A stretch of 64,000 nucleotides of DNA from Bacillota bacterium (GTDB lineage: Bacteria > Bacillota > Clostridia > Acetivibrionales > DTU013): positions 1-64,000 of the forward strand of contig JAFABI010000060.1 in NCBI GenBank assembly GCA_023426125.1, given 5' to 3'. Shown one piece after another: positions 24,450 through 33,823 of this stretch (position 1 is the first letter of the stretch; each line of letters begins with the position of its first letter). Position numbers and translations under genes: made by a program. The notes beneath the pieces are model-generated. The model saw only the letters and a program-made list of their open reading frames with translations, did not search any database and was not told the DNA's origin.

Positions 24450-26418
24450 AAATGGAGTATCCCCAATCGGCATCTACTTTTTGTGTACAATAGATTCTGA
24501 CGTATCTTGCTGCAATGTCCGGAAAGCTCCTGATATCCGCAGGTACTTTTTTAGCGTCCGCAATTACGGCAACATCCCTATAGACTGTGTCGTCGGTGGA
24601 TACCTGGATCTTATATGCTTTTGCAAAAGCGTTTTCCCATTTTACGATGACCGCATTGATCGTTTTCGCACTCCCCAGGTCCACACTTATCCATTCAGAG
24701 ACATCCCCGCCGCCTTCCGCGCTCGCCCATCTTGACAAAGCATCGCCGTCTACGGCTTTTGCCGCGTCCAGGCTTTCCCCTTCAATGCTGGAGGCCTTTG
24801 CCGTTTTCCCCTTTGCAAGATTGACGCCGTATATTTTCATATCCTCCTGAGTGATTGCCGGAGGGGGTTCCAGGGTGATTGCAGGCCTTGTGTCATCTGC
24901 TTTCAGACCGCTTGCGTATTCATGGGCGCCTCTGTCCGTTGACAATCCCTGACGGACTTCATTGCCCCAAAAGTCTTTCCCTCCGCTGTTTATTATATTA
25001 ATACCGGAATCGATACAAGGGGAGGCGGCTTTCAGTCGATAACCGTCAAGGGTATTCCGTCCTATGCCGCCGGTGCCGGGGCTTACAAGCCCGGGATCTG
25101 AAATTGTTTTGTGGTTGTCCATGGGTTCGGTGGACGGATGCTTGCCATAGAAGACATTATAGTCAAAAACATTTTTCGTGCTCTTTTCCAGATAGTAACC
25201 TCCGCTGCCCAGGTTATAGAATATGTTGTTGTAGGCGCTGAAGCCGTCATGCCAGCCCCCGTAATCCTGGGCCTCAATGATGTCGGTTTTCATCTTTGAA
25301 TCCAGGAAAATTGTATTGTTATAAAAATAGGTGTTTGTGGAGGGCCCTGTCAGGGTTATTATACGGCCTGCGTCATTCTGGCTTATATTGTAGCGGATGG
25401 TGGAATTATCGGAGGGACAGCTTTCGTTTGAACAGACAAGCAATGCTCCGCCTTCGTTGTCGTGGCTGTAATTATACTGGTAGACGGTATTTTTGTTATT
25501 GCCGTCGACATCCCATGCCTGGCCGTCGTCAAAGTCTTCGGACAGCTTTGAATTATAGGCTTCATTGTATTGGAATACGGCGCCGTCGCAGGAATAGGGC
25601 CATATTGCACAGGAGACGCCTTTGCTTACCGCATCGGAGGTGTTGCATACGTTGTATTCGATCAGAGGGTCTTTGCACAAAAGCATGATAATTCCGTCGC
25701 CGCCGGGATAGTTTATGGCATTGCCCCTGACCACCACATTGGTGGAATAGCTGCCGCAGGACTCTACTGCCAGAATCCCTGTCCTGTCGCACCGGTCAAT
25801 GGTATTTCCCTGGATAAGGATGTCATTGTATTTTGTGCCGCCGGCATTGTCGCCGTAGAGGATGATCCCTCCGGTCGATTTCCCCGTACTGAAATCGTTA
25901 TTCCCCCTTACGTGGTGGATATAACAATTTTTGATATAAATATGCTCGGTAATGCCATTCCTGGCGTTGATGAAGATTCCTCTCCGGTCCCCCTCGGACG
26001 CCGCATTATTGGTGACCTCGAGGCTGTCGATCTCCCAATGGCTCTGGCCGGACAGGTAAACCGCGTTGGCAGCTCCGCCCCCGTTGATCACCGGCATTTT
26101 TCCTTTGCCGTATTTCCCGATGACGATGGGGGAACCGGGTTTTCCGGAGCCCAGGGGGTGCAGTGTCCCCGTCCAGGCGGATCCTGCCTTGAACAGGATC
26201 TTATCACCCGCTGCAAAGGTTGTACCGTTTACTTTGTATAAGGATTTCCACGGATTGCTGCTGCTGGTGCCCTGATTGGTGTCCCTTCCTCTTGCAGAGT
26301 CTACATAGTAAGTTGTCCCGGCTTCAGAGCCGTTTGCGGGTACTGCCGGTATAGAGCCCGCCATTATGAAGACAGCTGCCAAAATGATATGCGCCTTTTT
26401 GAATATGTAATTGTTCAA
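24412..26418 (-). CDS. Secreted right-handed beta-helix protein with C-terminal F5/8 type C domain
   Basis: The 668-residue exoprotein has a signal peptide (HIILAAVFIMAGSIPA, cleavage near residue 30) and a GTTYYVDSARGRDTNQGTSS start. Many pectate-lyase-like coils follow, with recurring Asn-rich turns such as GNTIDRCDRTGI and NYSHDNEGGALL. Residues about 533-668 form a discoidin/F5-8C carbohydrate-binding domain (NLAKGKTAKASS to EFEVYSS). It is probably a polysaccharide lyase or hydrolase, but no catalytic residues were assigned. It is clearly paralogous to the protein at 27997-30222. It is divergent from the AraC regulator, a likely controller. Confidence 0.85.
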   Translation of the reverse strand: MNNYIFKKAHIILAAVFIMAGSIPAVPANGSEAGTTYYVDSARGRDTNQGTSSSNPWKSLYKVNGTTFAAGDKILFKAGSAWTGTLHPLGSGKPGSPIVIGKYGKGKMPVINGGGAANAVYLSGQSHWEIDSLEVTNNAASEGDRRGIFINARNGITEHIYIKNCYIHHVRGNNDFSTGKSTGGIILYGDNAGGTKYNDILIQGNTIDRCDRTGILAVESCGSYSTNVVVRGNAINYPGGDGIIMLLCKDPLIEYNVCNTSDAVSKGVSCAIWPYSCDGAVFQYNEAYNSKLSEDFDDGQAWDVDGNNKNTVYQYNYSHDNEGGALLVCSNESCPSDNSTIRYNISQNDAGRIITLTGPSTNTYFYNNTIFLDSKMKTDIIEAQDYGGWHDGFSAYNNIFYNLGSGGYYLEKSTKNVFDYNVFYGKHPSTEPMDNHKTISDPGLVSPGTGGIGRNTLDGYRLKAASPCIDSGINIINSGGKDFWGNEVRQGLSTDRGAHEYASGLKADDTRPAITLEPPPAITQEDMKIYGVNLAKGKTAKASSIEGESLDAAKAVDGDALSRWASAEGGGDVSEWISVDLGSAKTINAVIVKWENAFAKAYKIQVSTDDTVYRDVAVIADAKKVPADIRSFPDIAARYVRIYCTQKVDADWGYSIYEFEVYSSDAQK

Positions 26419-26919
26419 GGGCTTCCCTCCTCATCGTTATTCCATGTCAGGGAAACAGGTGTGTTACACTCGGTAGATGGTCATATGTCAATGTACCTGT
26501 CCCATTGACATCCCCTCACCATTGACATGCACAGGATACTTATAAAATATATGGAAACCTGTGGCATTGACTTTACATATCTCACAAACTAATTTATATA
26601 TTCTCGAAGCAACGGGTGCGATTATGTTATTTTGTAACACATACGCAAAACACTGTAAATTTGACCTATGTCTCTATCTCAAACCCTGTCTCAGAGTGAT
26701 ACACGAGGACGGTTCTGCTGTATGCATTGGCATACATAAGAACGTCCCCCTGTGTTCTCCGTGTATCAAATGTAAAAATCCTGTTGAAAGACACGGGTTC
26801 TGATGATAAAATTATAGTAACGATTGTGGAATAATGTAAATGCTGGAAGGCAATTGCCATATTTATTTCCACGCAGGGCTTTCCTGAGAGATATAGCTTT
26901 ATCGATGGAGGGACGGCGG
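26419..26919. promoter_or_regulatory. Divergent region between beta-helix and AraC genes
   Basis: This 500-bp gap holds four TGTCAAT/CATTGAC-type words between about 26486 and 26573 (CATTGACA at 26503 and 26520, an inverted TGTCAATG at 26487 and GCATTGACT near 26564). They might be regulator half-sites. Repeat family C lies at 26698-26768. No gene was seen. Confidence 0.35.
26698..26768. repeat. Palindromic repeat family C, degenerate copy
   Basis: TGATACACGAGGACGGTTCT and the partly matching AAGAACGTCCCC...GTGTATCA flank a GCATTGGC core. Better preserved copies lie at 47169-47231 and 61463-61526. Confidence 0.6.
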
Positions 26920-27825
26920 ATGCAATTGAAGAGTAACGTCTATTCAAAAATCAAGTACAGGGAGCTTGCCTACGATGAAGATGATGAAGAAGAGGATTTT
27001 CCCATCATCACCGGTGAGACCCTGGGCATTGATAAGTCAAGTATCATGCTGCATTATCACAACCATATAGAAATATGCTATGTCAAACGGGGGACTGGTA
27101 ACTACCTGATTGACGGAAATGACTATTCCTTCCAGGCCGGAGATATTTTCATCATAAACGACAATGAAATTCATCTTGCCTATAATGACAAGGACGTAAT
27201 CATGCAGGTTGCCCTGTTTAGGCCTACGTTGCTCTGGAACGGCGCCGGCTATACTTTTGAAATGGACAGCCTGCAAACCATACGGGAGATCAGAAAGAGG
27301 CTGAACCATAAAATTACGCCTTCCAACAAGCATTATGACCTGCTGGTGGAGATCATCCAGGAGATTTTTACCGAGAACGATCATAAGGAGGAAGGCTACA
27401 AGCTGGTGGTAAAGGCCGCCCTCATGAAGCTGACCGCAACGCTGCGGCGGTGTTTCAGCATTGAGCGCAATAACGAGGAAAGCAGCAAGGTGAAGAACTA
27501 TTACCTGTTCCTGCCGGTCTTTGAATACATAAAAGAAAATTATGACAAAAAAATAACGCTGGAGGAGCTTTCTTCCATCGCCAATATGGGTATGTCCAAT
27601 TTCAGCCTTGTTTTTAAAAAATCCGTGGGCGCCACGCCCATCGAATACCTCAATAAAATACGGATCGCCAGGGCAACCCAGCTTTTACTCCAGACGGACA
27701 ATAAAATTATCGATATTGCCGCCGATTGCGGATTTTTCAGCCTGCCTCATTTCATCAACTGTTTTAAAAAGTTTACAGGAAAGCTTCCCAAGGACTTCCG
27801 GGTGTTTCGAGAATATATAAATTAG
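26920..27825 (+). CDS. AraC-family regulator with N-terminal cupin
   Basis: The 301-residue regulator has an N-terminal cupin sugar-sensing domain (HYHNHIEICYVKRGTGNYLIDG, QAGDIFIINDNEIH). Its C-terminal pair of helix-turn-helix motifs lies in about residues 200-300 (ITLEELSSIANMGMSNFSLVF; IIDIAADCGFFSLPHFINCF). I chose ATG 26920 because GGAGGGA lies 7 bases upstream; an upstream open extension lacks a site. It sits between two paralogous secreted beta-helix genes and probably regulates both in response to a breakdown product. A terminator follows. Confidence 0.88.
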   Translation: MQLKSNVYSKIKYRELAYDEDDEEEDFPIITGETLGIDKSSIMLHYHNHIEICYVKRGTGNYLIDGNDYSFQAGDIFIINDNEIHLAYNDKDVIMQVALFRPTLLWNGAGYTFEMDSLQTIREIRKRLNHKITPSNKHYDLLVEIIQEIFTENDHKEEGYKLVVKAALMKLTATLRRCFSIERNNEESSKVKNYYLFLPVFEYIKENYDKKITLEELSSIANMGMSNFSLVFKKSVGATPIEYLNKIRIARATQLLLQTDNKIIDIAADCGFFSLPHFINCFKKFTGKLPKDFRVFREYIN

Positions 27826-27847
27826 TTTGGAATATATGTAAAGAGAT

Positions 27848-27894
27848 AAAACGGGTATTTTCATATCATAAGATACGAAAGCATCCGTTTTTTC
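27848..27894 (+). terminator. Terminator after the AraC regulator
   Basis: Arms AAAACGGGTATTTTC (27848-27862) and GAAAGCATCCGTTTT (27877-27891) pair at 12 of 15 positions, plus wobble pairs, and run into TTTC. Confidence 0.55.
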
Positions 27895-27996
27895 TTATTT
27901 CGAGGATTATTTATCAATTATTCCATTTGCTTACTTTTTATGATGTTTTACCTATGGAAGCTCTCTTCCATGAAAAATAAAACAGGAGGTATATCT

Positions 27997-30222
27997 ATGT
28001 TAAAAATCGGCAAAAGGAAAGTGTTTGCTCTTGCCCTGGCGATCGCGATGCTGGCGGGCATCATCGCTGTGGCGCCTTCGACTGCTCTGGCGGCAGGAAC
28101 GACGTATTATGTGGACTCAGTCAATGGAAATGACAGCAGCAACGGTACCGGTACGGGGACAGCATGGAAAACTCTGTCCAAGGTAAACGGAACAACCTTT
28201 GCGGCGGGGGACAGGATACTTTTCAAAGCGGGCTGCTCATGGTCCGGCGAGCTGCATCCTTTAGGGTCGGGAACGGCCGGTTCGCCCATCTGCATCGATA
28301 TGTACGGCACCGGCAATAAGCCCGTGATCTCAGGGAGCGGTGCGGCCGCATCCTGTGCGGTGCATCTGGTTAACCAGCAGTACTGGGAAATCAGCAATCT
28401 TGAAATTACAAACAATGCATCCTCTTCCGGCAACAGGCAGGGTGTCCTCATCGAAGCGACAAATACCAGCGGGGTTATAAACCACATTTATTTAAAGAAC
28501 CTGAACGTACATGACGTCAAAGGCGACCTTACCTTTTCCGACGAGGGGAAGGCAACGGGAGGCATCATTTCCGTCAATCCCAACGGAGCCAGGTACAATG
28601 ACTTCCTGGTGGAAGGCTGCTACGTAAAAAATACGGACCGCAGCGGAATCGTTGTATGCCAGGCAGGAGGGACCGCCAGGTCCACCAATGTGACCGTCCG
28701 GAACAACACGGTTGAGTCTGCCGGCGGAGACGCGATCATATGCTATGTCTCCGAGAGCCCTCTGGTTGAATACAATATAAGCATCAACGCAAATGCAAGA
28801 GCCTACAATTACACCGACGGATATGCCTGCGCCATATGGCCGTGGGGCTGCAGCAATGCGGTCTTCCAATACAATGAAGCCTATGGGACGAAGCCTACGC
28901 CCGAGGGTGACGACGGTACGGCATGGGACTGTGACGGCGAGAACCGTGGGACTGTTTATCAATACAATTACAGTCATGATAACGGAGGGGGCTTCATGCT
29001 GGTATGGGGCGGATCCGGAGATGACGATTTCCGCGCGTATGATTCCATTGTGCGCTACAACATAAGCCAGAATGACAAATTGAGGATTTTCTATTTCTGC
29101 GGCGATTCCAGCAATACCACCATCTATAACAATACTTTTTATGTTAAATCAGGGATGAATACAAAGATGTTCCAATGTGAAAGCAGCAGCTCAGGCGCAT
29201 GGTACAGCGGACTGTACGCATACAACAATATATTTTACAATCAGGGCAGCGGAGGGTATACCTTCGGATCGGGCACCAACAGGATCTTTGACTACAATGT
29301 GTTTTACGGGAACCACCCCTCTGGCGAACCAAGTGACGCACACAAGCTGACTTCCGATCCGCTGCTTGCAAACGCGGGAAGCGGAGGAACGGGAATCAAT
29401 AGTGTGGCGGGATACATGACTCAGTCAGGCTCTCCCTGCATAAATTCAGGGAAAGCGATAACAGGCAATGGCGGGAAGGATTACTGGGGAACCGCAGTAC
29501 CTCAGGGAACTGCCGCAGACAGAGGCGCATGTGAATATTCGGGCACGGTCACAGTGCCGGCTGTGCCCACAGGCCTGCAAGCGTCAGCGGCCGGTACTTC
29601 CCAGATAAACGTATCGTGGAACAATGTATCGGATGCAACAGGCTATGATCTGCTTATTGACGGGACTACCGTGAGTGACAAAGCCAACCCGTATGCACAT
29701 ACCGGTTTGGCGGCAGGCTCTACCCATAGCTATCAGGTGAGAGCAAAGAACAGCGCCGGAACGAGTGCATGGGGTACTACGGTGACTGCCACAACACAAA
29801 CGGCGTCGGTGTATCTCATACAAAATCCGGGCTTTGAATCCGGTGCTGCGTCCTGGGAGGATTGGGGAAACTCCGTCGTTGTGGCGAACAACGCATATAG
29901 CGGGACTTCATCTTTACGGACGGGAACCGGGGACGGTGGAAGAGGTCAAATCATAAGCGGGACTGCAGGAAATTCCTATTCCTTCAGCGTATGGGGAAAA
30001 GTCAGCCGGTCGGGAGTAACGGGATATATTGGAGTGGACTGCCTGGACGCCAATGAGAATATTCTGCAGAAGTATGAGCTGACCTTCACAGGTACTGCCT
30101 ATACGAAAAAGTCTGCTTCCTTCACGGCACCCCAGGGAACTGTAAATCTCCAGATCTATGTATGGAAGGAAGGAAGCGAAGGGAACGGATACATTTATGC
30201 AGATGACTTTAGCTTGAACTGA
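27997..30222 (+). CDS. Secreted right-handed beta-helix protein with FnIII and carbohydrate-binding domain
   Basis: The 741-residue exoprotein has a signal peptide (VFALALAIAMLAGIIAV, cleavage after ALA near residue 31). Its GTTYYVDSVNGNDSSNGTGT start and parallel beta-helix closely follow the paralog at 24412-26418. A fibronectin III domain lies at about residues 520-600 (VPAVPTGLQASAAG). A C-terminal CBM4/9-like domain occupies about 607-741 (LIQNPGFESGAASWEDWG). The paralog carries an F5/8C domain instead, so binding modules have been exchanged on one catalytic scaffold. ATG 27997 follows AGGAGGT; an upstream in-frame ATG lacks a site. A pectate-lyase-like role is likely, substrate unknown. 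Confidence 0.86.
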   Translation: MLKIGKRKVFALALAIAMLAGIIAVAPSTALAAGTTYYVDSVNGNDSSNGTGTGTAWKTLSKVNGTTFAAGDRILFKAGCSWSGELHPLGSGTAGSPICIDMYGTGNKPVISGSGAAASCAVHLVNQQYWEISNLEITNNASSSGNRQGVLIEATNTSGVINHIYLKNLNVHDVKGDLTFSDEGKATGGIISVNPNGARYNDFLVEGCYVKNTDRSGIVVCQAGGTARSTNVTVRNNTVESAGGDAIICYVSESPLVEYNISINANARAYNYTDGYACAIWPWGCSNAVFQYNEAYGTKPTPEGDDGTAWDCDGENRGTVYQYNYSHDNGGGFMLVWGGSGDDDFRAYDSIVRYNISQNDKLRIFYFCGDSSNTTIYNNTFYVKSGMNTKMFQCESSSSGAWYSGLYAYNNIFYNQGSGGYTFGSGTNRIFDYNVFYGNHPSGEPSDAHKLTSDPLLANAGSGGTGINSVAGYMTQSGSPCINSGKAITGNGGKDYWGTAVPQGTAADRGACEYSGTVTVPAVPTGLQASAAGTSQINVSWNNVSDATGYDLLIDGTTVSDKANPYAHTGLAAGSTHSYQVRAKNSAGTSAWGTTVTATTQTASVYLIQNPGFESGAASWEDWGNSVVVANNAYSGTSSLRTGTGDGGRGQIISGTAGNSYSFSVWGKVSRSGVTGYIGVDCLDANENILQKYELTFTGTAYTKKSASFTAPQGTVNLQIYVWKEGSEGNGYIYADDFSLN

Positions 30223-30344
30223 TTTTAGGATTGGAGAATATATAAATTTGTTTATAAGATATGTAAAGTTTAATTTCGGATAGCTTCGTATAATGAAGAC
30301 AAAAGTACCGGAAAGCTTGGGACGGGATAGGGGGTATTCGCTGA

Positions 30345-31235
30345 ATGAAAATTAGGGGGAGGGCCCGGGAAGAGTTTTATTTTTATCTGTTTGTCACACC
30401 CTGGATTATCGGCTTTTTGGCTTTTACCGCCTATCCGGTTATTTCGTCCATTTACTTAAGCCTTGCCCAATATGACGGCCTCACGGCAATGCGCTTCATC
30501 GGTATGGAAAATTATGCGGAGCTTTTTAAAGATGAGCTTTTCTATAAGGCCATCGGGAACACATTCATCTACACGGCGGCCAGTGTCCCTTTAAGCATTC
30601 TGCTGTCTCTTGCCTTTGCCGTACTGCTGAACAATGTGAAAGCTTTTAAGAACACCTTCAGGATTATGCTGTACTTCCCCAGCATGGTTTCCGGCGCTAC
30701 CATGGCGCTGTTGTGGTCGGTGATCTTCAGGCCGAGTTCGGGGCTTGTCGATTACATCCTTTCCTTTTTCGGGCTGAAGGGACCCGACTGGCTGCTGAAC
30801 GAAAGGACTGCACTGCCGGCAATCATTATTATGTCTCTCTGGGGCGTCGGCGGCGGAATGGTTATCTTCCTGGCGGCTTTAAAGTCTGTTCCCATTTCTT
30901 ATTATGAAGCATCCATCCTGGATGGAGCAGGCGTATTCAAACGGTTTGTCAATATCACGCTGCCAATGATATCCCCTGTGGTCCTCTTCCAGGTCATCAT
31001 GGCCATTATCGATTCCTTCCAGGTATTTACTCCGGCATATGTAATGACACAGGGCGGACCGCACTATGCTACCTGGTTCTATGTTTATTACCTGTATAGA
31101 AGCGCATTCATGGATTCCAACATAGGCTACTCTTCCGCCATGGGCTGGCTGCTTCTGATTTTTGTATCCGTCCTGTCGTTCTATGTGATCAAGATCTCCA
31201 GAAAGGTTGTATACTACGAAGGAGGTAAAAACTGA
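30345..31235 (+). CDS. Sugar ABC transporter permease, MalF/UgpA type
   Basis: The 296-residue integral membrane protein has six hydrophobic helices and the cytoplasmic EAA loop (YYEASILDGAGVFKRFVNITLPMI), where it contacts an ATPase. It is the first gene of an operon with a second permease, a lipoprotein, a GH4 hydrolase and a kinase. It overlaps the second permease by one base (TGATG). No ATPase gene is present, as usual for systems sharing an MsmK-type ATPase. Confidence 0.92.
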   Translation: MKIRGRAREEFYFYLFVTPWIIGFLAFTAYPVISSIYLSLAQYDGLTAMRFIGMENYAELFKDELFYKAIGNTFIYTAASVPLSILLSLAFAVLLNNVKAFKNTFRIMLYFPSMVSGATMALLWSVIFRPSSGLVDYILSFFGLKGPDWLLNERTALPAIIIMSLWGVGGGMVIFLAALKSVPISYYEASILDGAGVFKRFVNITLPMISPVVLFQVIMAIIDSFQVFTPAYVMTQGGPHYATWFYVYYLYRSAFMDSNIGYSSAMGWLLLIFVSVLSFYVIKISRKVVYYEGGKN

Positions 31236-32086
31236 TGGCAGGTGTCCGGACGCTGGAAAGCAGAAAGTTTGAGAGAAAAGATATATTTGTCTATGGAGCG
31301 CTGGTGTTCCTGGCTGCGTTGATGTTATTGCCCCTGGTATACATGGTGTCGACCTCCTTGAAAAACGACAGTGAAGTTCACTCCTTCCCGTCTTACATCA
31401 TACCGCGGATCATCGTCTGGCGGAATTATACGGAGGTTTTTACACAAATAAATCTTCTGGCCTATATCAAGAACAGCTTTATCGTATCGGCCTTTGCCAC
31501 CGTGGGGACAGTCCTTTCTTCGGCATTTGTCGCATATGGCTTTGCAAGATATAAGGCAAGGGCGAAGAACTTTTTATTTATGGTCATTATATGCACTCTC
31601 CTGTTGCCTTTCCCGGCATTGGTCATACCGCAGTTTCTGGTGTTCCTCAAGCTGGGGTGGGTGGACACCTTCCTGCCTCTGATTGCCCCCTCCTTTTTCG
31701 GCAGCGCCTACAATATATTCCTGCTCAGGCAGTTTTATACCTCGGTGCCCGACGACCTGTTTGAAGCCGCCCGTATGGACGGGTGCTCGGAGATCAGGAC
31801 ATGGTGGAACATAGCGATGCCGTTGTGCGCAAGCGCTCTGGCGACGGTAGCCGTTTTCGCTTTTATCTGGAACTGGAATGACATGATGGGACCGGTCATT
31901 TACTTAAACAGCGAAGACAGGTTTACTTTGCCCATCGGTCTGGCCAGTCTGTATTCCCCTACGCACAAGACGCCGTGGAATACCATTATGGTTGGTAGCT
32001 TTTATGCCCTGCTGCCCATCGTGATCATATTCTTCCGTGCGCAGAAGTATTTTGTGCAAGGTATTACGATTTCAGGTTTGAAATGA
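31235..32086 (+). CDS. Sugar ABC transporter permease, MalG/UgpE type
   Basis: The 283-residue partner permease has six hydrophobic helices and the EAA loop LFEAARMDGCSEIRTWWNIAMPL. It starts at the ATG overlapping the upstream stop, with GGAGGT before it. It would pair with the MalF-type protein to form the channel. Confidence 0.92.
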   Translation: MAGVRTLESRKFERKDIFVYGALVFLAALMLLPLVYMVSTSLKNDSEVHSFPSYIIPRIIVWRNYTEVFTQINLLAYIKNSFIVSAFATVGTVLSSAFVAYGFARYKARAKNFLFMVIICTLLLPFPALVIPQFLVFLKLGWVDTFLPLIAPSFFGSAYNIFLLRQFYTSVPDDLFEAARMDGCSEIRTWWNIAMPLCASALATVAVFAFIWNWNDMMGPVIYLNSEDRFTLPIGLASLYSPTHKTPWNTIMVGSFYALLPIVIIFFRAQKYFVQGITISGLK

Positions 32087-32207
32087 ACGCCTTGACATTC
32101 TGTAAAAGGGGGGACGCTTGTTTGTCATATGCATGATGATGGTTGGGATTATCGCCTGCAATTGTAATCTTTTTTATAAAAATTAAAATAAATGGAGGAA
32201 AAGAATT

Positions 32208-33605
32208 ATGAAAAAAGCTCTACTCATACTCTTATGTGTTTTGCTCAGCGCAAGCATGCTCCTTTCGGCCTGCAGCCCAAGCCAAAAGGCTGCGGGGCCG
32301 GACACCGGGGGCGGACAGCCGGCAGCCGGGGATTCGGGCGCTGTCGGCGATTCAAGTAAGGAAAAGGCCACCATCACACATTACACAATCGCAGCCCCGG
32401 ATAAAGAGTGGATAAAAGAAGTGATGCCCGACTTTGAAAAAGCTCACTCCAACATTACAATGAAATTTTTAACCGTACCTTACGAAAATTTTGACACTAA
32501 GCTCAAGACAATGGTGGCAGGAGGGACGCCGCCCGATGTGACCACCCATTACGGAGCCGGAGGCTTTATCGAATACCTGAACAAGGACATGATCATCGAT
32601 CTCACGCCAGTCATGGAAAAGGCCGGATATGTACCCAGCGAAGCCGGTATTCCCGACAATCTTACGGATATCTACAAGGTCAACGGCAAATATTACGGAA
32701 TACCCGTCTCGGCTTATGTGTCCATGCTGTTTTACAATAAGGACCTGTTCGACAAAGCCAAGGTAGCCTATCCTACCTCGGATTATGAAGACAAGAGCTG
32801 GACGTTTGATGCCATGGTGGAAATGGCAAAGAAGCTTACGATAGCCGCAGACAAGCTGGAAGACAAGCAATTCGGGCTGAAGTTCGACGAGTGGGGGGAC
32901 AGGGATATGCGTCCGGTATACTTCGGAGCGAAGGTTTATTCGGATGATGCATGGACCAACGGGGGCTTCCCTTCCGAGTGCTATTTCGGGTCTGACGAAG
33001 TGGTCAAGGCGACGCAGAGGCTTGTCAACCTGATCTATGCAGACAAAGTCTCGCCGACCCAGGCGGAAGTCAAAGCGCTGGCCGCAGGCGGGGACACCTT
33101 CACTTCAGGCAAGCTTGGCATGTATGTTACCGGAGCATGGGCTTTGAGCTTTGCTAAGGATTATACGTTCCAGGTGGGCGTAGCAGCCATTCCGTATGGC
33201 GGAAATGAAAAGGCGAGGGATGTGATCTACGTAGATCCGCTGATGATTATGAAAGGCTGCAAGCATCCCGCACAGGCGCTTGAATGGATAAAATACCTTA
33301 CGTCAAAGGAAGTCCAGGAGATCGCCCTTGAAAAGGCAGCCAACCCTCCGGCAAACCGGAATGCCCTTGAAAAGTATTTTAACTCCGTCGAGGGTGTGGA
33401 TCCCGAAGATATGAGGAAGGTATATGAAGGCGGCATAAAATACGGTGCGGAAGCCACCAACCATCTGATTGCAAACGCGTCACAAATCATAAACATCATC
33501 ACAAATGAACTGGGGCCTTCCGACAATGACGGGGCTCCCGCAGATGAATACTGCAAAAAAGCAGGCGAAAAGATAAACGCACTACTAAAGAAGAACAGCA
33601 AATGA
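32208..33605 (+). CDS. Sugar-binding lipoprotein of ABC transporter
   Basis: The 465-residue extracellular solute-binding protein has a lipoprotein signal peptide ending in lipobox LSAC (Cys about residue 22) and a low-complexity Gly/Ala/Pro linker. A family 1 substrate-binding fold follows (VMPDFEKAHSNITMKFLTVPYENF, GTPPDVTTHYG). It is anchored to the outer membrane face and delivers an oligosaccharide to the two permeases. GGAGG precedes the ATG. The GH4 enzyme downstream suggests a beta-linked disaccharide. Confidence 0.92.
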   Translation: MKKALLILLCVLLSASMLLSACSPSQKAAGPDTGGGQPAAGDSGAVGDSSKEKATITHYTIAAPDKEWIKEVMPDFEKAHSNITMKFLTVPYENFDTKLKTMVAGGTPPDVTTHYGAGGFIEYLNKDMIIDLTPVMEKAGYVPSEAGIPDNLTDIYKVNGKYYGIPVSAYVSMLFYNKDLFDKAKVAYPTSDYEDKSWTFDAMVEMAKKLTIAADKLEDKQFGLKFDEWGDRDMRPVYFGAKVYSDDAWTNGGFPSECYFGSDEVVKATQRLVNLIYADKVSPTQAEVKALAAGGDTFTSGKLGMYVTGAWALSFAKDYTFQVGVAAIPYGGNEKARDVIYVDPLMIMKGCKHPAQALEWIKYLTSKEVQEIALEKAANPPANRNALEKYFNSVEGVDPEDMRKVYEGGIKYGAEATNHLIANASQIINIITNELGPSDNDGAPADEYCKKAGEKINALLKKNSK

Positions 33606-33646
33606 TATTACAGCGCAGATTACAATGATTTATCGGCATTTATGCG

Positions 33647-33692
33647 CCACGAAGAAATACCGCAAACGCTTCAATGCGTTATTTCTTCGTGG
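33647..33692 (+). terminator. Intra-operon hairpin between transporter and GH4 genes
   Basis: Perfect arms CCACGAAGAAATA (33647-33659) and TATTTCTTCGTGG enclose an inner CGCA/TGCG stem. No T-run follows, so it may act as a partial terminator or 3'-end stabiliser that makes the binding-protein message more abundant. Confidence 0.45.
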
Positions 33693-33823
33693 ATAATTTA
33701 ATAAGTTGCGTTGTAGTAATGAAGGCCGTCTTAAAGAGGGCGGACAGTTAAGCCCATCCCCTCTTCCGGGCGGATAACGGCGGCATGAAAACGAATGAAA
33801 GACAACATGGAAGGATAGCCGAT

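Noticed and set aside
25570..26241. 223-codon open frame opposite the beta-helix gene
   Set aside because: Antisense shadow of a strongly supported secreted protein; no start signal.
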